From Thauera linaloolentis 47Lol = DSM 12138 (GTDB lineage: Bacteria; Pseudomonadota; Gammaproteobacteria; Burkholderiales; Rhodocyclaceae): 64,000 nt of DNA. The stretch lies in contig NZ_AMXE01000001.1 in the NCBI RefSeq assembly GCF_000310205.1, forward strand, positions 1-64,000, in the 5' to 3' direction. A model generated the notes under the pieces. That model did not search any database and had not been told where the DNA came from. It saw only the letters and a program-made list of their open reading frames with translations. This document shows, piece by piece, positions 30,475 through 37,879 of the stretch. Position numbers and translations under genes: made by a program. How positions within the stretch are numbered: the first letter of the stretch is position 1; the number at the start of each line of letters is the position of its first letter.

Positions 30475-31707
30475 ATGGATCATGCACCTCAGTATCGCCG
30501 CTTCCTGACCTGGCTCATCGGCAGCTTCGTTGCCATCTGTTCCTTGGCTGCCGGGATCAACTACGTCATCGATCCCTATGGGCTATTCGGGACGGCCCGC
30601 ATCGACGGCCTGAACGCCCGAAAGCCCGCAGCAGGAGAGCGTGTTCGCACAACCAAACCCTACATGGCGACAGCCCTTGGCCCGATGACCGTCATCGCAG
30701 GCAATTCACGCCCGGAACTCGGCCTCGACCCCCAGAGCCCATGCTGGCAGGAAGACGACCAACCCGTCTTCAATACCGGCATCCCCGGCGCCAGCTTTTA
30801 TATGCAAACACAGTACGCCAAACACGCACTCTCGGCGGGCAGAGGAAAGAAAGTGCTACTTGGTGTTGATTTCCTCGATTTCCTCATTGACACCTCTACC
30901 CAGTCCTCCATGCCCCCGACAGACTGGGCGAGCCTGGCAACGAGCTATGCCGGCCGGCTCGACATTCCCAACGAAAGTGCAGGTGCCTGGCAAGAGATCA
31001 GTACCCAGGCACAGGACAAGCTGAGTGCCCTCTTTTCGCTCAACACTCTCGCCGACTCACTCTTCACCACCGTCCAACAGCGCGCTCCCTTCACAACCGA
31101 CCGCCGTGCCGACGGATTCAACCCCGGACATGACTACGAGGCAATCATCCGCAGCGAAGGGCAATACGTGCTGTTCCAGCAAAAAAACGCCGAACTCATT
31201 GCACGTCTAAGCAGACCGGGGCTCGGGCTCTTCATTGCCGGCCGAGCACACTCTGAGAGCCTGGAAGCGCTGAGAAACTTTCTCGCCTGGGCACAGCGCG
31301 AAGACGTTGAAGTAAGCCTGTTCATCAACCCCTATCACCTGGACTATCTGCGGACCATTCAGGCTGCGGGCCTATGGCCTGCATTCGATGACTGGAAACG
31401 GCACATCACCCGGATCGCCAACGAATTCGGCACCCCATTGTGGGATTTCAATAGCGTAGACGCCTATTCCAGCGAAACACCCCCAGGACGCGGCGAACGT
31501 GGCGCAAGCATCCACTGGTACTGGGAACCCGCCCACTACAAGCGCGAAATGGGGGAGTTAATGTTGGCGAAGTTGCTGGGAAGAAACTGTGCAACTGAAG
31601 ACCTCATGTCCTCTCCTGGCACGCGCCTGTCCGCCGAAGGGCTCGAACAGCATCTCGCCAGACTTCGTTCAGGCTGGCCAGATCCCCAGGCCTCCCCGGC
31701 ACGGTAG
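30475..31707 (+). CDS. SGNH-like protein, partner of the MBOAT acyltransferase
   Basis: The 410-residue protein has a single N-terminal membrane anchor at about residues 12-32 and a large periplasmic domain. IAGNSRPELGLD holds Ser78 in a GNSR motif, and WYWEPAHYK holds Glu351 and His354 in an E-x-x-H arrangement, which together match the Ser and Asp/His blocks of SGNH hydrolase-like O-acyltransferases such as AlgJ/AlgX and DltD-type partners. In those systems the SGNH protein takes the acyl group from the MBOAT protein and places it on the polymer. Overall similarity to named members is low, so the assignment rests on motif positions and the 7-base spacing to the MBOAT gene. Confidence 0.7.
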   Translation: MDHAPQYRRFLTWLIGSFVAICSLAAGINYVIDPYGLFGTARIDGLNARKPAAGERVRTTKPYMATALGPMTVIAGNSRPELGLDPQSPCWQEDDQPVFNTGIPGASFYMQTQYAKHALSAGRGKKVLLGVDFLDFLIDTSTQSSMPPTDWASLATSYAGRLDIPNESAGAWQEISTQAQDKLSALFSLNTLADSLFTTVQQRAPFTTDRRADGFNPGHDYEAIIRSEGQYVLFQQKNAELIARLSRPGLGLFIAGRAHSESLEALRNFLAWAQREDVEVSLFINPYHLDYLRTIQAAGLWPAFDDWKRHITRIANEFGTPLWDFNSVDAYSSETPPGRGERGASIHWYWEPAHYKREMGELMLAKLLGRNCATEDLMSSPGTRLSAEGLEQHLARLRSGWPDPQASPAR

Positions 31708-31839
31708 AGCTGAGTCAGTCCCCTGATGCGCCCACCAGGCACAGCATAGTTTTCTTCCACACCAGTTGAAGTCGCTCCGATCACGACACCCGTGACAGAA
31801 TAAGAGATACTCCACTCTGACTGATACCAACGGAAAAGC

Positions 31840-33009
31840 ATGTCGAATACCCACTCCCCCCCCGGCGCCATCGTTGTGGGCCTGTGCGCCCATGGCATTG
31901 GCATGGTTCGCAGCCTGCATCGTGCTGGAGTGCGCGTCATCGCACTAGAAGCAAATCCGACCTTGCCGGGCATGCGCACCCATTGCGCTGAAATACGCAT
32001 CGTTCCTGACATAAACAACGAAGGGCTTATCGATGCATTGGTCGCGCTAGCCAAGGACAAACCTGACAGCCAAGGCGACGTCCTGCTGCTCACAAACGAC
32101 AAAATGGTCGAAGTGGTCGGCAGACATGCAGAAGTTGTTTCTCGTCACTTCAAGTTGAGTTGGTGTCATGCCACGGCATCGCTTGTTCCCTTACTGGCAA
32201 AAGATCAAATCGAGGCCCGGTGCCACGACACGGGCCTGAACTACCCGGCGTCCATACTCCTGACTGATTTTGACGAGGCGCCGCAAAAACTGGCCAGCCT
32301 TGGATTTCCGGTCATTGCCAAACCCATCCGCCCCGTATCCGCCTTCAAGACACAGGTTTCCGACTCAACAGATGCTTTCATGAGCGCACGCACACGCATG
32401 GAAGCCAGCATGCCAATCATTGCGCAGGAGTTCATCGAAGGCGATGATACGACGATCCGTTTCGGAGCACTCTATCTCGATGCAGGGCGAATACTGGCGC
32501 GCTTTGAAGGCCGGAAGTTGCGCTCTCGCCCGATGGGCCATACTACGATCGCAGTCTCGGAGCCCAACGATGAAGTTCATTCTCTGGTTTGCAAATTCTT
32601 CGAGGGACTGAATTTATCCGGCCCAGTGTCACTGGAACTCAAGCGTGATCCTGCAGGCCAGTATTGGGTCATCGAACCTACAGTGGGGCGAACAGACTTC
32701 TGGGCAGGTTTGTGCGCGGCAAATGGTGTGGACCTCACACTACTTGAATACGCGTCCACTGCGAAGCTGCCGCTACCTGCAACAATGCAGCGCAAAACCC
32801 ACCTTTGGGTAAACGGCGAGCGCGACCCTGGAGCCTTATTCTGGCTATTATTCAAGGCTCCTCAATACCTTGTCGGCAAGAGGATAGAAGGAGTCTACTT
32901 CGACTTTCACGACAAAGGTCCATTTCTCATTTCAGCGTGGCGCTTCCTGGCGGACATCCCTAAACGGGCCATTCGTCGCTCATTACGCATACTCAGGAAT
33001 CCAGGGTGA
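31840..33009 (+). CDS. ATP-grasp ligase of unknown substrate
   Basis: The 389-residue cytoplasmic protein has the carbamoyl-phosphate-synthase-like ATP-grasp layout: an N-terminal nucleotide-fold part (VVGLCAHGIGMVRSL, VIALEANP), then LAKDQIEARC, PVIAKPIRP for the ATP-binding lysine, IAQEFIEGDDTTI, and LELKRDPAGQYWVIEP for the Mg-binding glutamates. Such ligases activate a carboxylate as acyl-phosphate and join it to an amine. Its substrate is not known. GC content is low for this window: 27 of 60 bases in both 32101-32160 and 32881-32940. Standing at the end of the plus-strand block after a 132-base gap, it may be a later acquisition, or belong to the amide-forming part of the decoration pathway. 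Confidence 0.82.
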   Translation: MSNTHSPPGAIVVGLCAHGIGMVRSLHRAGVRVIALEANPTLPGMRTHCAEIRIVPDINNEGLIDALVALAKDKPDSQGDVLLLTNDKMVEVVGRHAEVVSRHFKLSWCHATASLVPLLAKDQIEARCHDTGLNYPASILLTDFDEAPQKLASLGFPVIAKPIRPVSAFKTQVSDSTDAFMSARTRMEASMPIIAQEFIEGDDTTIRFGALYLDAGRILARFEGRKLRSRPMGHTTIAVSEPNDEVHSLVCKFFEGLNLSGPVSLELKRDPAGQYWVIEPTVGRTDFWAGLCAANGVDLTLLEYASTAKLPLPATMQRKTHLWVNGERDPGALFWLLFKAPQYLVGKRIEGVYFDFHDKGPFLISAWRFLADIPKRAIRRSLRILRNPG

Positions 33010-33076
33010 GCCGAATGCAATGCGCACGCCTGTGAGTCCGAGCACCCCGGGCAGACAAGCAAAACGCCTGACACCC

Positions 33077-33109
33077 GCGGGAAGCCCGGATATTCATTGA
33101 GCTTCCCGC
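33077..33109. terminator. Hairpin between convergent ATP-grasp and TPR genes
   Basis: GCGGGAAGC at 33077-33085 pairs exactly with GCTTCCCGC at 33101-33109 around a 15-base loop. It lies where two convergent transcripts meet and overlaps the last codons of the TPR gene. No T-run follows in either direction, so it is at best a weak or factor-assisted terminator. Confidence 0.3.
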
Positions 33110-33729
33110 CACTTGCCCATGCGCTTTAACTTATCCCTTAGTCCTAGCAGCGGAAAACCCGCCGCATAGGCACGGTGCGCGCTTTGCAGCGCCTTCTCGT
33201 GCTGCCCGGCATCCAAGTAAGCAAGCCCAAGATTGTACTGAATATTTGCATCGCTCTCATCGAGAGCAGCACCCTGCTCGAGCTTTGCAATGGCCTCTCC
33301 GCTCTTACCGCTTCTTAGCAGGAAGATTCCATGCAGCACCTTGACCATTGCATCATCCGGCCTAAAAACCTCGGCGCGTTGAAACCAGCATGAAATCGAA
33401 TAGCGAGACCCTGCTGGAGTGCTTCTCTTTTCCTTTCTGCCCAAGTCCATCATCGCTTTCAATGCACGATGGTGATTTGGCGAGGCACGCAGTGTGTAAT
33501 CGATGTCGCCCCCAGCAGTCGTACTCGTCCGGCCACGTTCCAGACTCTCGATTTGAGGCGTGAAGTGCACTCTTTCAACGATCACCAATTCGCGGGTCTG
33601 AGTACGATAGTCGAACGGCCCGTACGCATTCGCAAGCTCGCCGCATTCGGGCGAAAGCATCTGCCCATAGGCGACCGGACATGAGACACAAAGCACAAGC
33701 GCCAAAGGCATCGCCAAACCGTACTTCAT
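33094..33729 (-). CDS. Exported TPR-repeat protein
   Basis: The product has 211 residues from the ATG at 33729. Residues 1-22 are a signal peptide (MKYGLAMPLALVLCVSCPVAYG). The first half contains CGELANAYGPFDYR and a block rich in charged residues; the second half (about 110-200) holds two to three tetratricopeptide-like helical pairs, such as VLHGIFLLRSGKSGEAIAKLEQGAALDESDAN (described by position 130-160) followed by NLGLAYLDAGQHEKALQSAHRAY. TPR domains bind other proteins. It is the last gene of the minus-strand run ACP - hydrolase 2 - hydrolase 1 - TPR and lies 28 bases after hydrolase 1. A role in periplasmic complex assembly is an inference. Confidence 0.78.
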   Translation of the reverse strand: MKYGLAMPLALVLCVSCPVAYGQMLSPECGELANAYGPFDYRTQTRELVIVERVHFTPQIESLERGRTSTTAGGDIDYTLRASPNHHRALKAMMDLGRKEKRSTPAGSRYSISCWFQRAEVFRPDDAMVKVLHGIFLLRSGKSGEAIAKLEQGAALDESDANIQYNLGLAYLDAGQHEKALQSAHRAYAAGFPLLGLRDKLKRMGKWREAQ

Positions 33730-33757
33730 TTCAGTCCATCTCCCATTCGAACGACAA

Positions 33758-34612
33758 TCAGAACTGTCCGGCGATCCTGCCGCACCAATCAGCCGACAGG
33801 TCGGCCACTTGCCCCCTGTACTCTGCGCTGGAGAAAGTGTGATCGGCTTCCGCAAGATGCTTGACCGTGTTCGCATCGAGCAGTTGCGCCCATATAGCAT
33901 CGCCACGCCATACCTGCTCGAACTCGCGGGCCACATAATCCCTCCCGCTCAGCACGAACAGCACCGATAACCCAGCCTGCCGCAGCCCTGCCAACATCCG
34001 TTGGGGCAAATCACCTCCCGCGGCTCCGTCTGCGTCACCAGACGCACGCGCCCGCCCCAGCGCCGCCGACAGGCTCGCAGCCGACTGCCCGACACGAACG
34101 CCACCACTCAGCAGCTTGAGCCAAAAGGCGCGGGAGAAGAGCCGCTTCAGGTAGTAGTGCTTGAGATAGGTTTGAGCCTCACCCTGGGCTGTCCTCACCC
34201 AAGGATTCAACAGCACCAACCCGCGGACACGCTCATCGGTCGGAGCATAGAAGCATGCCGCACTGGCACCATCACACAGCCCCCATAGGACTACGCCGCG
34301 CAATTCGGGCACCTGGCGGCAGAACCCATCCACCGCTGCACGCACATCGTCATTCAGCGCTTCAAAACTGCTGGGGGCACCGGAGGCGTCACCCATTCCT
34401 CGGTAATCGAAGCGCATGCAGGCCATCCCATGCCCTGCAAGAGCACGCGCCAGCAAAGTGAACTGGCGATGGCTTCCCACCCGATACTGCGGGCCGCCAA
34501 CGATCACGAGTACCCCGAGCGGCCCAGCCTCCCCCTCGGGCCGCGATACCACGCCCACGAGTTCATCCTTGCCGCATTCGAAGAGGAAAGCCTCATCACG
34601 TACCGCTGTCAT
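33758..34612 (-). CDS. Alpha/beta hydrolase 1, exosortase A system-associated type
   Basis: The 284-residue protein has the alpha/beta hydrolase fold: VLVIVGGPQYRVGSHRQ as oxyanion region, CMRFDYRGMGDASG, the nucleophile elbow WGLCDGAS and the late ADHTFSSAEYR with the catalytic His. The elbow has Cys113 where serine is normal, giving a Cys-His type as in dienelactone hydrolase. It matches the first of two hydrolases kept together in XrtA loci (TIGR03100 type). It overlaps hydrolase 2 by 4 bases (ATGA), so the two are translationally coupled. The substrate is unknown; releasing or moving an acyl group from the neighbouring carrier protein is a reasonable inference. Confidence 0.88.
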   Translation of the reverse strand: MTAVRDEAFLFECGKDELVGVVSRPEGEAGPLGVLVIVGGPQYRVGSHRQFTLLARALAGHGMACMRFDYRGMGDASGAPSSFEALNDDVRAAVDGFCRQVPELRGVVLWGLCDGASAACFYAPTDERVRGLVLLNPWVRTAQGEAQTYLKHYYLKRLFSRAFWLKLLSGGVRVGQSAASLSAALGRARASGDADGAAGGDLPQRMLAGLRQAGLSVLFVLSGRDYVAREFEQVWRGDAIWAQLLDANTVKHLAEADHTFSSAEYRGQVADLSADWCGRIAGQF

Positions 34613-35445
34613 ACGAACCGCTCCAAAGCCACTAGTGAACGTTCGATCAGCGCGGGGACTTCTTCGATTTCCTGCGTCTGCCAGAAAGCGCTTCCTTCGA
34701 CCACGTCGGCCGTCACATCCGCGCCGGCCTGCACTCCGCTTTCGACCAGGCGTGCAAGCCCGGGCGACACAGCCTGTCGGTCACCACTTACTACTTCCAG
34801 TAGCACAACTGGCTCAGCGATGGCAGCAGCATTCAGGCACACTGCCGCTCGCTCCATGCCTGCCACAAGGCCGGAGGCAAGTGCATAACCAGCCACTTCC
34901 ACCGTCTCACCGCGCTGCATTGCATCGCGCAGTGCGGCCATCGCAGCACGGGCATCGGATTCGGCCAACATCTCGCTCGCGGCCTTCAGGCGCAGAAACT
35001 GGGTGAGATGCTGCTTGCCATTGGTCACCGGCTGCCATCCCAACCAGGCTGCGCGCGTTCCACTCGACGCAAGCCAATCACTCACCAGCAGGCTTCCGGC
35101 CCTCAGGCTCCACAAAGCCGGCATCAAGCCAAACCGCTCCTTCAGCCAGCCGTATCCCAACCCGACGTCGTTCACCCAGGCCTGCCACGAAGCGTCGCCG
35201 AAATCCCCCGCGCTATCTCCACACCCTAAGCAATCGAGTTGCAGCACGGCCCAACCGCTCTCGGCGAAAGCACGCGTGGCAAGCGCTACCATACGGCGTG
35301 ATTTGTTCAGCTCTTCGGCAAACGGATGCACAAACAAAAGAGCCCCACGCGGCGCCCTCGACGGCATGGTCAGCAAGCAGAAACGGCCACCGCCCGGAGC
35401 GGGCATGAAGAATGCATCGCGCCGAAGCGCAGCAAGCCCCGTCAA
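34609..35445 (-). CDS. Alpha/beta hydrolase 2, exosortase A system-associated type, nucleophile replaced
   Basis: The 278-residue protein has the alpha/beta hydrolase fold (GALLFVHPFAEELNKSRR, VLQLDCLGCGDSAGD). The nucleophile elbow reads WSLRAGS, so the central residue is Arg115 rather than Ser or Cys, and no clear catalytic His is seen near the C-terminus, where EGSAFWQTQEIEEVPAL stands. This matches the second hydrolase of XrtA loci (TIGR03101 type), whose members share this odd elbow to my knowledge. It may therefore bind an acyl group rather than cleave it. It overlaps both the ACP gene and hydrolase 1 by 4 bases, a tight operon of carrier and two hydrolase-fold proteins. Confidence 0.86.
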   Translation of the reverse strand: MTGLAALRRDAFFMPAPGGGRFCLLTMPSRAPRGALLFVHPFAEELNKSRRMVALATRAFAESGWAVLQLDCLGCGDSAGDFGDASWQAWVNDVGLGYGWLKERFGLMPALWSLRAGSLLVSDWLASSGTRAAWLGWQPVTNGKQHLTQFLRLKAASEMLAESDARAAMAALRDAMQRGETVEVAGYALASGLVAGMERAAVCLNAAAIAEPVVLLEVVSGDRQAVSPGLARLVESGVQAGADVTADVVEGSAFWQTQEIEEVPALIERSLVALERFV

Positions 35446-35690
35446 GCCAGCTTGCCCTCGACGAAATCCACCAGGGTGCCAACGGTGGCAAACGACGAAC
35501 CATCGATCTCGTCATCCTCGACGATGAAGCCAAAACGCTCCTCGAGCATGTTGATGACCCCGACCACCGCCATCGAGTCGAGCTCGGGCACTGCCCCCAG
35601 CAGAGGGGTGTCGCGATCGTACGCGAGCGCCCGCCCGCCGAGACTCAAGACTTCGTCGATGACTGCCAGAACCTCTTTACTGATATCCAA
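35442..35690 (-). CDS. Acyl carrier protein of the exopolysaccharide locus
   Basis: This 82-residue acidic, helical protein is a stand-alone acyl carrier protein. The phosphopantetheine site is the serine in PELDSMAVVGVI, near residue 38, and LEERFGFIVEDDEIDG forms the next helix and loop. It is shorter and divergent from the fatty-acid AcpP, which would be elsewhere next to fab genes. Being first in an operon with two alpha/beta hydrolase-fold proteins, and in an island with an AMP-forming ligase, it probably carries an acyl or aminoacyl group as thioester for decoration of the polymer. The carrier assignment is firm; the cargo is unknown. Confidence 0.9.
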   Translation of the reverse strand: MDISKEVLAVIDEVLSLGGRALAYDRDTPLLGAVPELDSMAVVGVINMLEERFGFIVEDDEIDGSSFATVGTLVDFVEGKLA

Positions 35691-35846
35691 AACTCTCTCC
35701 TGCCATATGCCTCATAGGCGACGAGGGTGACGGAATCGACATCACCGCCCCTCAACGGATTGCTATTATAGGGGCTTACCCCTAATCCACGGTGGGCGAA
35801 AGTCTAAGCCACCACCGGGGCCATACTTTATTACGGATGTCACACG
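35691..35846. other. Divergent promoter region between the ACP operon and the glycosyltransferase gene
   Basis: These 156 bases separate two divergent operons. TAGGGG-CTTA-CCCCTA forms a 6-base inverted repeat with a 4-base loop at 35769-35784, overlapping a TATTAT/TATAGG stretch that could be a -10 box for the plus strand. No gene is seen. The repeat could be an operator acting on both directions, but evidence is limited to its position. Confidence 0.35.
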
Positions 35847-37094
35847 ATGAAGCGCTTGTTGATGATCGCCTTCCACTTTCCCCCTCTTGCGGGAAGCAGC
35901 GGCATCCAACGCACCCTGCGCTTCGCCCGCTACCTGCCCGACAATGGCTGGGAGCCCATCATCCTCAGCGCCCATCCGCGCGCCTATGAGCGCACCAGCG
36001 ACGACCAGCTCCAGGACATGGCGCCAGGCCTGCGAGTGGTACGCGCCCAAGCCTGGGATACCGCCCGCCACTTCGCCATCGGCGGCCGCTACATCGGCGC
36101 CCTCGCCCGCCCCGATCGCTGGCTGAGCTGGAAGTACGACGCCGTACGCCAAGGCATGCGCCTCATCCGCGAACTGCGGCCGGACGCCATCTGGTCCACC
36201 TACCCGATCGCAACCGCCCATCTCATCGGCCTCGCGCTTCATCGGCGCAGCGGCCTGCCCTGGGTGGCCGATTTTCGCGACCCGATGGCCCAGGACGGCT
36301 ATCCGAAAGACCCCGCCACGTGGCACAGCTTCGCACGGATCGAATCGCAGGCTCTCACCGCGGCCACAGCCAGCACGTTTACGACACCTTCCGCCCTTGC
36401 TCTTTATAGGCAGCGCTATCCACAACTCGTCAACAGCACACATCTGCTCGAGAACGGTTACGACGAGGAAACCTTCTCGGCAACAAGTGGGCAAGCTAGC
36501 GGTGTGCTGAACCCAGGCAGGCTCACCCTGCTTCACAGCGGGATCGTCTATCCCAGCGAACGTGATCCCAGAACGCTTTTTGCTGCGCTTGAATGGCTCA
36601 AGCAATCCGACCTTGAAACCTATGCCCAGCTGCGAATCCGCTTCCGCGCCCCAGTGCACGATGCTCTTCTGCATGAGCTCGCACGTCACCACGGCGTGGA
36701 AGACGCAATCGAAGTTTTTCCCGCGATCCCTTATCGTGAGGCCCTCGCCGAGATGTTGCAGGCCGATGCGCTGCTCATCCTGCAAGCAGGCAATTGCAAC
36801 GCGCAGATCCCCGCCAAGCTTTACGAATACATGCGGGCTAGACGACCAATGCTCGCACTGACCGATCCTGCTGGAGATACCGGGATCACTTGCCGCAATG
36901 CGGGCATCGATGCCATTGCGCCACTCGACGACAGGCATGCCATTGCCGCACTGTTGACACGCTTCTACAAGAACCCAAACTCGGGAACACATGCATCCGA
37001 GGCTGCAATAATCAATGCGTCACGCCAAGGACGTACACAGGAACTGGCTCGCATTCTGCATGCTGCGAGCAACGTATCCGACAAGAACGCGTGA
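35847..37094 (+). CDS. Glycosyltransferase, GT4-like
   Basis: The 415-residue protein shows the GT-B fold: an N-terminal acceptor domain starting MIAFHFPPLAGSSGIQR with the glycine-rich loop, VADFRDPMAQDGY in the middle, and a C-terminal nucleotide-sugar domain where AKLYEYMRARRPMLAL occupies the conserved E-x7-E-like position. It has no signal peptide and would act on the cytoplasmic face of the inner membrane, adding one sugar to the lipid-linked repeat unit. Donor and acceptor are unknown. It overlaps the next gene by 4 bases (GTGA), forming a short plus-strand run with a GNAT-like protein and the flippase. Confidence 0.87.
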   Translation: MKRLLMIAFHFPPLAGSSGIQRTLRFARYLPDNGWEPIILSAHPRAYERTSDDQLQDMAPGLRVVRAQAWDTARHFAIGGRYIGALARPDRWLSWKYDAVRQGMRLIRELRPDAIWSTYPIATAHLIGLALHRRSGLPWVADFRDPMAQDGYPKDPATWHSFARIESQALTAATASTFTTPSALALYRQRYPQLVNSTHLLENGYDEETFSATSGQASGVLNPGRLTLLHSGIVYPSERDPRTLFAALEWLKQSDLETYAQLRIRFRAPVHDALLHELARHHGVEDAIEVFPAIPYREALAEMLQADALLILQAGNCNAQIPAKLYEYMRARRPMLALTDPAGDTGITCRNAGIDAIAPLDDRHAIAALLTRFYKNPNSGTHASEAAIINASRQGRTQELARILHAASNVSDKNA

Positions 37095-37798
37095 GCCCAT
37101 CTAGCGTATGCAAGACGCTGAGTACCCTGGGCGTCGCAAACGGCTTGCTCTATCTGGTGAATCGTACTCTTCAGAAAGCCAGCGGCAACCGCGCGCTCAT
37201 CGCGCGTTATCATTTTTTTGCCCAGCCTGTCCGGGCCCATACGGAGCCTGCCGTCCGTGCTTCGTCGAAGTCGCTGGTGCGTGCGATCAATCTGGATGAC
37301 CCCATCGTAAAGGCTTTTCCGCGCCCCCCCCATGTAATCGTCCAGCGCTTCCGAAACGGTGCGACCTGTTTCACAGCAGAGCATGACGGACAGTTTTCCG
37401 GTTTCCTGTGGCTAGCACGCAACGCTTACGATGAAGACGAAGTGCGCTGCCGTTATGAACTCGAACCACAAGCGTCGTGCGCATGGGATTACGATATTTA
37501 CGTGGAGCCCCGATACAGAATCGGCCGCACCTTCGCACGCCTCTGGGATGCTGCAAACGCTCATCTCGCCGAGCAAGGCGTGCGTTGGAGCCTGTCCCGC
37601 ATTTCCTCGTTCAATGTCGCATCCATTGCCGCGCACAAGCGTCTTGGGATAACGAAACTCTGTTCTGCCACTTTCGTGGTGGTCGGCAGGCTGCAAGTCT
37701 CGTTTCTGCCTGCACCGCCCTACATCCACGTCAGTGCTGATGGCGCCAAAACCCCGGTAATACGACTCCAGGCTCCCTCCCGTTCAGAGGCGACATGA
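37091..37798 (+). CDS. GNAT-like acyltransferase of the exopolysaccharide locus
   Basis: The 235-residue product starts at a GTG that overlaps the stop of the glycosyltransferase gene; a longer open frame upstream lies inside that gene and is not used. The C-terminal half resembles the GCN5-type N-acyltransferase fold: CFTAEHDGQFSGFLWLARN, YDIYVEPRYRIGRTFARLWDAANAHL (acetyl-CoA-binding loop region around 145-165) and SSFNVASIAAHKRLGI, the typical GNAT ending. The first 70 residues are unlike anything I know. It may acylate an amino sugar of the repeat unit or of a precursor. Codon use here is more AT-rich than in the core genes. Confidence 0.65.
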   Translation: MSPSSVCKTLSTLGVANGLLYLVNRTLQKASGNRALIARYHFFAQPVRAHTEPAVRASSKSLVRAINLDDPIVKAFPRPPHVIVQRFRNGATCFTAEHDGQFSGFLWLARNAYDEDEVRCRYELEPQASCAWDYDIYVEPRYRIGRTFARLWDAANAHLAEQGVRWSLSRISSFNVASIAAHKRLGITKLCSATFVVVGRLQVSFLPAPPYIHVSADGAKTPVIRLQAPSRSEAT

Positions 37799-37879
37799 TT
37801 TTTTCGGCGAAATCACCCATCGTCCTCCGGCAAGTGGCTGCCCTCCTCTGCCCCATCACCTAGATACCCCATCATCACC

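Noticed and set aside
31708-31839. Remnant coding sequence on the minus strand in the gap before the ATP-grasp gene
   Set aside because: A frame with YSVTGVVIGATSTGVEEN looks protein-like, but it continues antisense into both neighbouring genes and has no start or ribosome site of its own.
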